Positions 8,136 to 16,213 of a DNA stretch of 64,000 nt are shown here, piece by piece. Source of the DNA: Marinisporobacter balticus (GTDB lineage Bacteria > Bacillota > Clostridia > Peptostreptococcales > Thermotaleaceae); contig NZ_SLWV01000004.1 in NCBI RefSeq assembly GCF_004345705.1, positions 124,001 to 188,000 of the forward strand. The letters run 5' to 3'. Positions within the stretch are counted from its first letter, which is position 1, and each line of letters starts with the position of its first letter. A program made the translations under genes and the position numbers. The notes under the pieces are model-generated. The model had not been told where the DNA came from, made no database searches, and saw only the letters and a list, made by a program, of their open reading frames with translations.

Positions 8136-9692
8136 ATGCAGAGTAAACTAAATCTAGACCAAAGCCTTATTGAAAAGGCAAGAAATTCTGCGAGACAAAT
8201 TGCAGAAGATACACAGTTTTTTATTGATAAACATACAACGGTAGCAGTAGAAAGAACGGTTGCTAGACTTTTAGAAATAGATGATGTAGATGAAATCGAT
8301 ACGCCGCTTCCAAATGTTGTAGTAGACAATATTAAAGAAGGTGGAGGACTAGGACTCGGAACATCTTACTGGATGGGTAATGCGATGATTCATACAGGAA
8401 AGAATCCACAAGAAATTGCTCAAATGGTTTCAACAGGAGAAATTGATTTAACAAAAGTACCTGTTGCAGATTATACAAAGATACAAGAAAAGGTAACTGT
8501 ACTTGCGAAAAAAATGGTAGAAAGAATTAGAAAAAATAGAGAACAAAGAGATGAATTTTTAAATACATTAGGAGAAGGCCCTAGACCTTACTTATATGTA
8601 ATCGTTGCAACAGGGAATATTTACGAAGATGTACTACAAGCACAAGCTGCTGCAAAACAAGGTGCAGATATTATTGCGGTAATTAGAACGACAGGACAAA
8701 GTTTACTTGATTATGTACCATATGGACCGACAACTGAAGGTTTTGGTGGAACTTATGCAACACAAGAAAACTTTAGAATCATGAGAAAAGCATTAGATGA
8801 AGTAGGTAATGAAGTTGGAAGATATATAAGACTATGTAACTATTGTTCAGGATTATGTATGCCAGAGATCGCAGCAATGGGTGCGATGGAAAGATTAGAT
8901 GTAATGCTAAATGACGCATTGTATGGTATTTTATTTAGAGACATTAATATTCAAAGAACATTAGTAGACCAATATTTCTCAAGAATTATCAATGGTTTTA
9001 CAGGGGTTATTATCAATACGGGAGAAGATAACTATTTAACAACCTCTGATGCAGTAGAAGAAGCCCATACAGTACTTGCTTCTCAATTTATCAATGAGCA
9101 GTTTGCACTCAAAGCAGGACTTCCAGAAGAGCAAATGGGACTAGGTCATGCGTTTGAAATGACACCAGATCTTAAAAATGGATTTTTATTGGAGCTTGCG
9201 CAAGCACAAATGGCAAGGGAGATATTCCCAAATGCACCGCTTAAATATATGCCGCCTACAAAATATATGACAGGAAATATTTACAAAGGACATATCCAAG
9301 ATGCATTGTTTAATATGGTTGCAATCATGACAAACCAAAGCTTACAGCTTTTAGGAATGTTAACAGAAGCAATCCATACACCCCTGCTTCAAGATCGTGC
9401 ATTATCTATTGAAAATGCAAAATATGTATTCAACAATGCAAGAGATATATCTAGTGAAATAGAATTTAAAAAAGATGGCATTATTCAAAAGCGGGCACAG
9501 GAAGTACTGGCAAATGCAGCAGATATGCTAGAGCAAATTGAAAATGAAGGATTATTTGAAACCATCGCACAAGGAAAATTTGCAGGTGTAAAAAGAGCGA
9601 TGGATGGTGGAAAAGGCCTTGAAGGCGTTACATTAAAACAAGAAAAATATTTCAACCCATTTATTGAATTGATGTTAGGAGGTGCAAGGTAA
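8136..9692 (+). CDS. kamD: D-lysine 5,6-aminomutase, alpha subunit
   Basis: The large subunit of the adenosylcobalamin- and PLP-dependent enzyme that moves the terminal amino group of beta-lysine (or D-lysine) from C6 to C5, giving 3,5-diaminohexanoate in this pathway. At 518 residues it is full length, with the glycine- and tyrosine-rich PLP barrel segments typical of the family (YGPTTEGFGGTYATQ, NYCSGLCMPE). AGGGAGG lies upstream of the ATG. The stop codon overlaps the kamE start by one base (TAATG), the usual arrangement for these two subunits. Confidence 0.95.
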   Translation: MQSKLNLDQSLIEKARNSARQIAEDTQFFIDKHTTVAVERTVARLLEIDDVDEIDTPLPNVVVDNIKEGGGLGLGTSYWMGNAMIHTGKNPQEIAQMVSTGEIDLTKVPVADYTKIQEKVTVLAKKMVERIRKNREQRDEFLNTLGEGPRPYLYVIVATGNIYEDVLQAQAAAKQGADIIAVIRTTGQSLLDYVPYGPTTEGFGGTYATQENFRIMRKALDEVGNEVGRYIRLCNYCSGLCMPEIAAMGAMERLDVMLNDALYGILFRDINIQRTLVDQYFSRIINGFTGVIINTGEDNYLTTSDAVEEAHTVLASQFINEQFALKAGLPEEQMGLGHAFEMTPDLKNGFLLELAQAQMAREIFPNAPLKYMPPTKYMTGNIYKGHIQDALFNMVAIMTNQSLQLLGMLTEAIHTPLLQDRALSIENAKYVFNNARDISSEIEFKKDGIIQKRAQEVLANAADMLEQIENEGLFETIAQGKFAGVKRAMDGGKGLEGVTLKQEKYFNPFIELMLGGAR

Positions 9693-10459
9693 TGGCAATA
9701 AACCAAGTAGATTTAACAAAAATAAAGCCATATGGAGATACAATGAATGATGGAATGGTGCAACTGTGCTTTACGCTACCAGTACCTTGTGGAGAAGAAG
9801 CAAAAGAAGCTGCTAAACGTCTTGCTTCAAAAATGGGATTAGAAGAACCAGCAGTAGTAGATGCTAAAGACCTTGGTGTAGGCTATACCATGTTTGTTAT
9901 GTATGGTAAATGCCAACATACAGTAGACTATACAGTAATTGAAGTACCAAAAGTAGATGTAGAGGTAATGGATAAATATGGCGTAGAAGACTTCATCAAA
10001 GAAAATATCAAAAGAGATGTTGTGATCGTTGGTGCCTGTACTGGAACAGATGCCCATACTGTAGGCATTGATGCGATCATGAATATGAAAGGCTATGCAG
10101 GACACTATGGACTTGAACGTTATAAAGGTGTAGAAGCAATCAATCTAGGAAGCCAAGTGCCAAATGAAGAATTTATTGCAAAGGCCATTGAATTAAAAGC
10201 AGATGTATTATTGATTTCTCAAGTGGTTACACAAAAGGACATACACATTCAAAATCTTACAAACTTAGTAGAATTACTTGAAGCAGAAGGGATTCGAGAC
10301 AAAATCGTTCTAATTTGTGGAGGTCCTAGAATCAATCATGAACTTGCAAAAGAATTAGGATTTGATGCAGGTTTTGGTTCAGGAAGCTTTGCGGAAGATG
10401 TCGCATCTTTTGCAGTGAATGAAATTGTCGATAGAGGACTTGTGGATATAAGTAGATAG
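9692..10459 (+). CDS. kamE: D-lysine 5,6-aminomutase, beta subunit
   Basis: The cobalamin-binding subunit of lysine 5,6-aminomutase. The B12-binding motif DxHxxG is visible as D120-A-H122-T-V-G125 in a Rossmann-like domain. A lysine near 145 (RYKG) matches the position of the PLP-binding lysine described for this subunit in related bacteria. At 255 residues it is the normal length. It overlaps kamD by one base, so expression is coupled. It is the last kam gene; a strong terminator follows. Confidence 0.95.
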   Translation: MAINQVDLTKIKPYGDTMNDGMVQLCFTLPVPCGEEAKEAAKRLASKMGLEEPAVVDAKDLGVGYTMFVMYGKCQHTVDYTVIEVPKVDVEVMDKYGVEDFIKENIKRDVVIVGACTGTDAHTVGIDAIMNMKGYAGHYGLERYKGVEAINLGSQVPNEEFIAKAIELKADVLLISQVVTQKDIHIQNLTNLVELLEAEGIRDKIVLICGGPRINHELAKELGFDAGFGSGSFAEDVASFAVNEIVDRGLVDISR

Positions 10460-10472
10460 ATAAAAATAAAAA

Positions 10473-10508
10473 AATACTTAAGGCAGACTGCCGTGAGTAT
10501 TTTTTTTC
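10473..10508 (+). terminator. Intrinsic terminator of the kam operon
   Basis: AATACT...AGTATT arms with an inner GGC/GCC stem, followed by a run of eight T. Confidence 0.85.
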
Positions 10509-10554
10509 GTTTTTGGCAAAAATGGCTAATAAAAAGCAAAAAGGAGAAGATGAA

Positions 10555-11694
10555 GTGAAATGCAGGGCGTTTTTCATTTTAATGATGATACTAGGAGGTA
10601 CGCGATGTTTTTATGGAGAAGTACTATGCAACAATGGAACCGTAGCGCAAGCTGTGTATGGAAAGGTGTATGAAGAAATGAATAACATAGTAGATGAGGA
10701 AATAGGTGAAACCGTATATCAAGCAGTATATGTAGACGATCAATGTGGAAAAGATCATTTTTCACGTTTAAATGAGGCCATAAAATATGTGAAGGAGGGA
10801 GGAACGATCTATTTAGGCAAGGATATCATTGTGTATAAACCTATGCAATTCTCAAAAGCTATTCATATAATATCTTTCCCTTTAAAGGGGAGTCATATTG
10901 AAATCAAGAACAAATATGATCTCTTATTTAAATTAGAAGATGCAGCTTACTTTAAAATGGAAGGTGTTCATATTTCAGGATTAATGAAATCGAGTGTAAT
11001 AACAGGACATGCAGAAAAAATCTATATAAAAGACAGTGAATTTTTTCTATGTAATCCGATCATCATCACACGGGGTAAAGATTATAATATAGATATGGAA
11101 GGAAATACAATAATTGATGGGAGAATAGATATAAATCCTTCTGTTGGAAATAACAACATAAAATTAGTGAACAACACATTTAAAGTGAAAAAAAATTTGA
11201 ACAATGCAATCACTTTTAAAAATACGAATGTGTATGGATACGATAATACAATAGATTGTACTTCTGTTGTGTTTAAAAAAGGAGAAGCAATAGAAGTGGA
11301 TATGCAGAATAATGTTTTTTCTGGAAAAGAGGGAAAGATATTTATAAAAACAGATAGTGACCATATCCATTTTAATAGAAACCAAATACTGAAAGATTTT
11401 AAAGATGCAATATATTATAGGGGTTTAGGGAAAGCAGATTTTACCCATAACTGGTGGGGAAGTAAAACAGGCGCTAGTGAGCTTATAGATAAAGAACATA
11501 TAGATTGTAGATATTGGGCATTATTTGAAAACTTCAAAAGATTTGAAGAGGACCCTTATACCTTAGAGGATTTGGGACAAGCTTGTAAGGAAATGGGGAA
11601 AACAATCGATGATGAAAATTGGATTTATAATATGAAAGAAGATGATCGCATTAATCTATTAGATGTTATTGGGGTTATTCGAGAAATAGAATAA
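10555..11694 (+). CDS. Secreted beta-helix-like protein with degenerate dockerin
   Basis: I start at GTG 10555 because AAAGGAG lies 8-14 bp upstream; this gives 379 residues beginning with a signal peptide (KCRAFFILMMILGG). Residues ~60-330 look like a right-handed parallel beta-helix: repeated short strands ending in asparagine, as in NNNIKLVNNTFKV and HIHFNRNQI, plus a conserved-looking NWWGSKTGA. The last ~50 residues (TLEDLGQA...DDRINLLDVIGVI) align by eye with the dockerin of the next gene, but the first calcium loop is missing. It may dock on the cohesins encoded downstream. No catalytic residues were recognised. Confidence 0.6.
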   Translation: MKCRAFFILMMILGGTRCFYGEVLCNNGTVAQAVYGKVYEEMNNIVDEEIGETVYQAVYVDDQCGKDHFSRLNEAIKYVKEGGTIYLGKDIIVYKPMQFSKAIHIISFPLKGSHIEIKNKYDLLFKLEDAAYFKMEGVHISGLMKSSVITGHAEKIYIKDSEFFLCNPIIITRGKDYNIDMEGNTIIDGRIDINPSVGNNNIKLVNNTFKVKKNLNNAITFKNTNVYGYDNTIDCTSVVFKKGEAIEVDMQNNVFSGKEGKIFIKTDSDHIHFNRNQILKDFKDAIYYRGLGKADFTHNWWGSKTGASELIDKEHIDCRYWALFENFKRFEEDPYTLEDLGQACKEMGKTIDDENWIYNMKEDDRINLLDVIGVIREIE

Positions 11695-11732
11695 ATATAA
11701 AATGATGAAGGATCAGAAAGGGTGTTTTTTAA

Positions 11733-12692
11733 ATGAAAAAAATTGTAAAAAGCATGTGCATAATTTTGATAGGTTTACTCAGTACTTCTATATTTTCATA
11801 TGCACAAGAAAACGAACTTACATTAAAAGTAAATAAAGAAAAAGTAGCTATAGAGGATGAAATACTTGTGAATATTATGGCGGAAAATTCAGAAAATATT
11901 GCAGGCGCAAATATTCAAATAAATTATGATGGTCAAAAAATGAAATTAATAACAAAGAAGATTTTGTTGGAAGAAGAAAATATTATTAATATACAATGCG
12001 CAAATAGGGATTTACAGGATTTAGACAAATTGCAGGATGGAGAGGGAACAAGTAAAATTATATTTGGATTTAAGAAAAATAAAGCACTGATCAATGAGAA
12101 ACAAAAGGCCTTGGCAACCTTTATATTTAAAGCAAAAGAGGTAGGAGAAGGAAGAATTGCTTTAGGAATAGAAAGTCAATTGATTCAAGAGAAAAATAGT
12201 AATGGTGCTTTAGACTATGTTTATACAAATCCAAAAATACAACAGGAAGATACAATTATCTATATTGAAAATAAAGGAAAAATTAGTGGAAATGTTTCAA
12301 CAAGTGATGGATTTAATATAGACAATACGAAAATCAAGCTATTGAAAGATGCTACCGAACTACAATCTATTACACTAAAAAATAATACATATATGTTTAC
12401 AAATGTAGAAGATGGAAGCTATACAATTATTGCTGAGAAACAAGGCTATGAAACATTTCAAAAAGACATCATGGTAGTAGCGGGGCAAAATTTCTTATTA
12501 GATTTTGAACTTCAGAGGATCAAAGAAGATATAGATCGAAATGGTAAGATTGAATTAGAAGATTTGGTTTTTATGGCTTCGAGATTTGGGTTAGAAAAAG
12601 ATGAAGCCGGATGGCATGATGACGCAGATGTGAATAAAGACCATATTATTGATATGAGAGATATTCTATTTATTAGTAGAACTTTAGAATAA
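11733..12692 (+). CDS. Secreted cohesin - carboxypeptidase-regulatory-like - dockerin protein
   Basis: A 319-residue exported protein with a signal peptide ending near SYAQE. Residues ~27-170 resemble a cohesin domain (GANIQINYDGQKMKL and ALATFIFKAKEVGEG are typical). Residues ~185-265 form a CarboxypepD-regulatory-like beta-sandwich (GKISGNV...NVEDGSYTIIAEKQGYE). The C-terminus is a type-I-like dockerin with two calcium loops, DIDRNGKIELEDL and DVNKDHIIDMRDI. Cohesin and dockerin in one chain make it an adaptor that could link modules into a chain. It starts 38 bp after the previous gene. Confidence 0.75.
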   Translation: MKKIVKSMCIILIGLLSTSIFSYAQENELTLKVNKEKVAIEDEILVNIMAENSENIAGANIQINYDGQKMKLITKKILLEEENIINIQCANRDLQDLDKLQDGEGTSKIIFGFKKNKALINEKQKALATFIFKAKEVGEGRIALGIESQLIQEKNSNGALDYVYTNPKIQQEDTIIYIENKGKISGNVSTSDGFNIDNTKIKLLKDATELQSITLKNNTYMFTNVEDGSYTIIAEKQGYETFQKDIMVVAGQNFLLDFELQRIKEDIDRNGKIELEDLVFMASRFGLEKDEAGWHDDADVNKDHIIDMRDILFISRTLE

Positions 12693-12746
12693 GAATGTTT
12701 AAATAGGATCCTATAGAAAAATAATTAGAAAGGAAAATGTAAAATA

Positions 12747-13451
12747 ATGAAGAAGGTTATATGTATTTCACTCATATTTTTCAATCTGGCGTTTATACAC
12801 GTAGATGCATCGCATGGAACTGCAAGATTAGAGACAGATAAAGAAAAGATTCAACAGAATGAAAATTTTACTTTAAGCTTTTATATGGATGGCTTAGAAG
12901 AGGTTTATGGATTTGAAATGTATATCCACTACGATGATTCATTTTTGATGCCGCTACAAAAAACACTATGTTTAGATGAAGGGTTACTAACAAAAGATCT
13001 ATTTATTGTTACCAATAAGATCAATAATAGAGAAATGGTATTGGTAGGGACTTTGCTTGGAAAAGAACAAAAAATAAAGAGTAGTAGAATCTTTTATGCG
13101 CCATTCAAAGCATTAAAGGATGGTACTACTCGGGTTACAATAGATGCTTTAAAACTACTGAATGAAAATGGAGAAAAGTTAAAAGTTATCTCAATACATG
13201 AAGAAATTTTTATTGCCCACGAAAAGAGTGGAAAAAAGAAAAGCAAGGACCATACTGAAAATAGTGCAAGTGATAAGGGTGTATATGTGAATATACAAGA
13301 TGAAAATGTGGATAATATAAAAATTCAAGCCATAGATATCCACAAAATAGAAGAATATAAGGATAAAATATGCAAATCAAATATCCTAATTATACCGGCT
13401 GAGACAATCAAATTTTTATACAAAGTATTAGAACTTCTTGATGTTTGGTGA
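12747..13451 (+). CDS. Secreted cohesin-domain protein
   Basis: A 234-residue protein with a signal peptide (KKVICISLIFFNLAFIHVDA). Residues ~25-155 look like a cohesin (GFEMYIHYDDSFLMP, FYAPFKALKDGTTRVTIDALKLL). The C-terminal 80 residues are lysine-rich and charged, with no domain that I recognise. It lacks a dockerin. AGAAAGGAAAATG lies upstream. It lies between the cohesin-dockerin gene and the SLH gene, so it may be a receptor near the cell surface. Confidence 0.65.
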   Translation: MKKVICISLIFFNLAFIHVDASHGTARLETDKEKIQQNENFTLSFYMDGLEEVYGFEMYIHYDDSFLMPLQKTLCLDEGLLTKDLFIVTNKINNREMVLVGTLLGKEQKIKSSRIFYAPFKALKDGTTRVTIDALKLLNENGEKLKVISIHEEIFIAHEKSGKKKSKDHTENSASDKGVYVNIQDENVDNIKIQAIDIHKIEEYKDKICKSNILIIPAETIKFLYKVLELLDVW

Positions 13452-13530
13452 TGCTAAAAAGATATTCAACAAAGAACGGTATTTTGACGAAACATATAAT
13501 AGAAAAATAATAAATCAAAGAGGTGGTACG

Positions 13531-14694
13531 ATGAAAAAAAAACTTTCTTTTATTTGTATACTTATGATGATTATCCTCCTAAATCCTCTATTTAATGAAG
13601 CATACTTTAGCTATGGAATAGGAACGGATTATGAGGGGGTAAGTAATTATGAGTCTCTGTACAAAAACTGTTCGTTTTCAGATTTGGGAAATCATTGGGC
13701 AAAGAAACCCATTATAAAGATGAGTGCCCTTTCTGTTATAAGGGGAATGGGAAATAATAAGTTTTATCCGAATGCGACATTAACAAAGGAACAAGCAATC
13801 ATTTTATTGGTTCGGTTTATGGGATTAGAGGACGAGGCACAAGTTATTGGTCAAAAGCTTATGAAGGAAATAGATACAGGAAAATACCAATTTGCTTCAT
13901 CTCAAGATCATTGGGTAGAGGGGTACATAAAAATAGCACAGAGCAAGAATATCATTACAAAAAAAGAGATAGATAAAATAGTAGAACTATCAGATAAACA
14001 AAAAGATCTTATAGAAGACAAAGTGGGTGAAAAAATATTAGCTTATGCACAAGATGAGGATCTTACAGAAGCACAAGTTAAAAATATAGAAAATAGTATA
14101 CGCAAAAACTTAGAGCGAGATTATACATGGAAACAAGGAAGAAATCGTGAAGAAATAGCGTTATGGATAGGAAGAGTGTTAGAACTTGAACCTATTAATG
14201 GAGAAGAACAACAGATGATCTATACAATGAAAGATTGGAAAAACATAGAAACCTCGGCGATTCCTGTGATCGAAGCAGTATTACAAAAAGGGATTATGAA
14301 AGGGAACACAAAAGGATATTTTAGACCTCAAGCGTCTATTGCGCGAGGAGAAATGGCAGCACTATTAGATAAAGCTTCTGAAAATATGCTTAAAAAAAGA
14401 GGATATAAAATCATATCAGGAACTGTTGAGAATGTTGAAAACTATGTTACAACTGAACAGGATATTGTTTCAACTAAGTTTATAGGGGTTGAAAATAGGG
14501 TGATTACAGTCAATAATGAAGATGACAGCTATTCTACAATAATAGCAAAGAAATCAAGCTGTAAAGAATTTAATAAAGGATTTTTAGTATATAAATATGG
14601 ATATTTAGGTTTACCAAGAGACATAGAAACTGATGATTATGTAAAATATTTTATAAACAATCAAGGGGAAATTATATATGTAGAAGTAGAATGA
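13531..14694 (+). CDS. SLH-domain cell-wall-anchored protein
   Basis: I use ATG 13531, preceded by AGAGGTGG and followed by a clear signal peptide (KKKLSFICILMMIILL); the longer frame from 13438 overlaps the previous gene. Of 387 residues, SLH repeats are seen at ~45-100 (FSDLGNHWAKKPI...) and ~245-300 (MKDWKNIETSAIPVI...RGEMAALL), with a shorter copy in between (SSQDHWVEGYIKIA). SLH domains bind pyruvylated secondary cell-wall polymer. As the last gene of the cohesin/dockerin cluster it could anchor that assembly. The C-terminal ~85 residues form an unrecognised beta-rich tail. Confidence 0.8.
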   Translation: MKKKLSFICILMMIILLNPLFNEAYFSYGIGTDYEGVSNYESLYKNCSFSDLGNHWAKKPIIKMSALSVIRGMGNNKFYPNATLTKEQAIILLVRFMGLEDEAQVIGQKLMKEIDTGKYQFASSQDHWVEGYIKIAQSKNIITKKEIDKIVELSDKQKDLIEDKVGEKILAYAQDEDLTEAQVKNIENSIRKNLERDYTWKQGRNREEIALWIGRVLELEPINGEEQQMIYTMKDWKNIETSAIPVIEAVLQKGIMKGNTKGYFRPQASIARGEMAALLDKASENMLKKRGYKIISGTVENVENYVTTEQDIVSTKFIGVENRVITVNNEDDSYSTIIAKKSSCKEFNKGFLVYKYGYLGLPRDIETDDYVKYFINNQGEIIYVEVE

Positions 14695-14695
14695 A

Positions 14696-14726
14696 AAATC
14701 TGCTAGTTTTTTACTAGCAGATTTTG
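14696..14726. terminator. Bidirectional terminator between convergent genes
   Basis: AAATCTGCTAGT / ACTAGCAGATTT arms around TTTT; A- and T-runs flank both sides and serve the plus-strand SLH gene and the minus-strand gene ending at 14730. Confidence 0.85.
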
Positions 14727-14729
14727 TGT

Positions 14730-15851
14730 TTAATACTCATAATCGTAACTGTTTTTAATTTCATTAGCACTATCGTCATAAGTATAGTCAGCAGTTCGAT
14801 CTTTGTCTTTATCTTTAACGTATATATTAATATCTTTGTTATATTTTTTATCAATTTCAGAACAAATATTGTCTATAAAATTCCTAAACTTTTTCTTATC
14901 TCGGTCTTTCCATTCATCATCTGTACGGTCAAAATCTCCATACATTTTCACGCTAATTTCGCTACTATATTCGCTTAATTCATAATCAGAAAAATACATG
15001 GTTCCGCCATCGTTTTTATGACTTTTATAATCATCTTCTAATAATTTTTCTAAATCATCAAGATCTTCGTCATCATCATTGCTGCTTGAACCGTCATAAA
15101 CATATTCTTCAGTGAGGTCATCTTTACTAACATCGTATGTATATTCAGCAGTTCGCTTACTATCTTCGTCGTAGACAATCACTTCAATATCATCACTAAA
15201 ATGTTCATCAACTTCTTCACATATATCTTCTATGAAGTCTTCGAAATCTGATTTATCTCGATCCTTCCAGTATCTAGATGTCCGTTCGAAGTTTCCATAC
15301 ATTTTTACGCGAACGCTATCATTGGATAATTCACTTAATTCATAATTATTAAATTCTAAGGTTCTGCTATTATTGCGATGCTGATCAAAATCATCTTCTA
15401 ACAGCTTTTCTAAATCATGGAATTGGCTACTGCTACTACTGCTACTACTGCTACTATTGGAAACTTTATTGTTTCTTAAAATATCTAACTCAACTTTTTT
15501 CTGACTTAATTGAAATTTTAAGTTTGCAATTTCTAAGTTTTTTTGGTCTAATTCGTGTTGAAGGGTGTTAATACTAAAACGGTTATTGTCATTAGAGGAT
15601 AAATTCATAACCTTATTCTTATCATCCCACTGAATGCCAAAACCCATGTTACTAGCAATATCATTGATTGAAACATAAACCTGGCCGTTGTAAATAAAAG
15701 GTCTGCTGTAAAAGCCTAAGGGCTTGCTATCAAGATTGATTTTAATATCGTAAAACCAAGCTGTGATTTTTTCGCTGTACCCAGCACTAGTACCTATGAT
15801 TGTACTAAAAATAAAAATCAAAACAAGTGTAGTGATAAATTTTTTCTTCAT
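14730..15851 (-). CDS. Secreted stalk-domain protein with duplicated ~95-residue domain
   Basis: The 373-residue protein starts with a signal peptide, then a copper-amine-oxidase-N-like 'stalk' domain (~30-95: RPFIYNGQVYVSINDIASNMGF...). A coiled coil (~98-130) and a poly-serine linker follow. Two tandem copies of one acidic domain come next, each beginning DLEKLLEDD and containing YELSE, VKMYG, F-RT, WKDRDK, F-ED/N-IC-E and RTA-YTYD. I do not recognise the repeated domain. GGAGG lies upstream of its ATG on the minus strand. It is transcribed against both surface clusters. The cell surface is the likely location. Confidence 0.75.
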   Translation of the reverse strand: MKKKFITTLVLIFIFSTIIGTSAGYSEKITAWFYDIKINLDSKPLGFYSRPFIYNGQVYVSINDIASNMGFGIQWDDKNKVMNLSSNDNNRFSINTLQHELDQKNLEIANLKFQLSQKKVELDILRNNKVSNSSSSSSSSSSQFHDLEKLLEDDFDQHRNNSRTLEFNNYELSELSNDSVRVKMYGNFERTSRYWKDRDKSDFEDFIEDICEEVDEHFSDDIEVIVYDEDSKRTAEYTYDVSKDDLTEEYVYDGSSSNDDDEDLDDLEKLLEDDYKSHKNDGGTMYFSDYELSEYSSEISVKMYGDFDRTDDEWKDRDKKKFRNFIDNICSEIDKKYNKDINIYVKDKDKDRTADYTYDDSANEIKNSYDYEY

Positions 15852-16213
15852 AGTGTGATACCTCCATATCTGCGCATATCATTATTTACCATATCTTTAC
15901 TTAATCTTATCATAAAAGTACCTTATTACTCAACCATTTGACAAAAATGATTATATAGAACCACATTTATAGATTTAATGAAATTGAAATAAAATTTATG
16001 GGAAATATTTGGTAGAATGATAGGGAGGGAAAAAGATAAAGAAAAGTTGAAATTTGACCGATACTTTTACTAAGGTGTATTTATAGAAAAGGGTCAAAAG
16101 TTGTAGGGTTTTATGCATGGACTGTACAAATAGAAATGCATATGTAAATATTTATAAAAGATAAATTACAAACTACAAAAGGGGGACAGCTGCATAATTA
16201 TGCAGAAAATAAT
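15852..16213. other. Divergent intergenic region
   Basis: 362 bp between the minus-strand stalk-domain gene and the plus-strand 881-residue gene; it must hold both promoters. A weak minus-strand candidate is TTGAGT-N18-TAAGAT around 15910-15940. A weak plus-strand candidate is TTGACC near 16056. The last 35 bp hold a palindrome described separately. No gene was found. Confidence 0.5.
16181..16213 (+). promoter_or_regulatory. Translation start region with a hairpin between Shine-Dalgarno site and start codon
   Basis: GGGGG (16181-16185) is 28 nt from ATG 16214, too far for normal initiation. Between them lies the perfect palindrome CTGCATAATTATGCAG (16190-16205). Folding would bring the site to ~12 nt from the ATG. 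A five-codon frame (ATG 16200, MQKII) overlaps the start as ATGA and could couple translation. Confidence 0.45.

Noticed and set aside
14724..14985. Two short plus-strand frames at the end of the stalk-domain gene
   Set aside because: They are antisense of the acidic domain repeat, hydrophobic only by base composition, and lack ribosome sites.
15852..16213. Cyclic-di-GMP riboswitch before the surface operon
   Set aside because: The conserved GEMM core sequence is not present; only a short palindrome and weak promoter-like boxes are seen.
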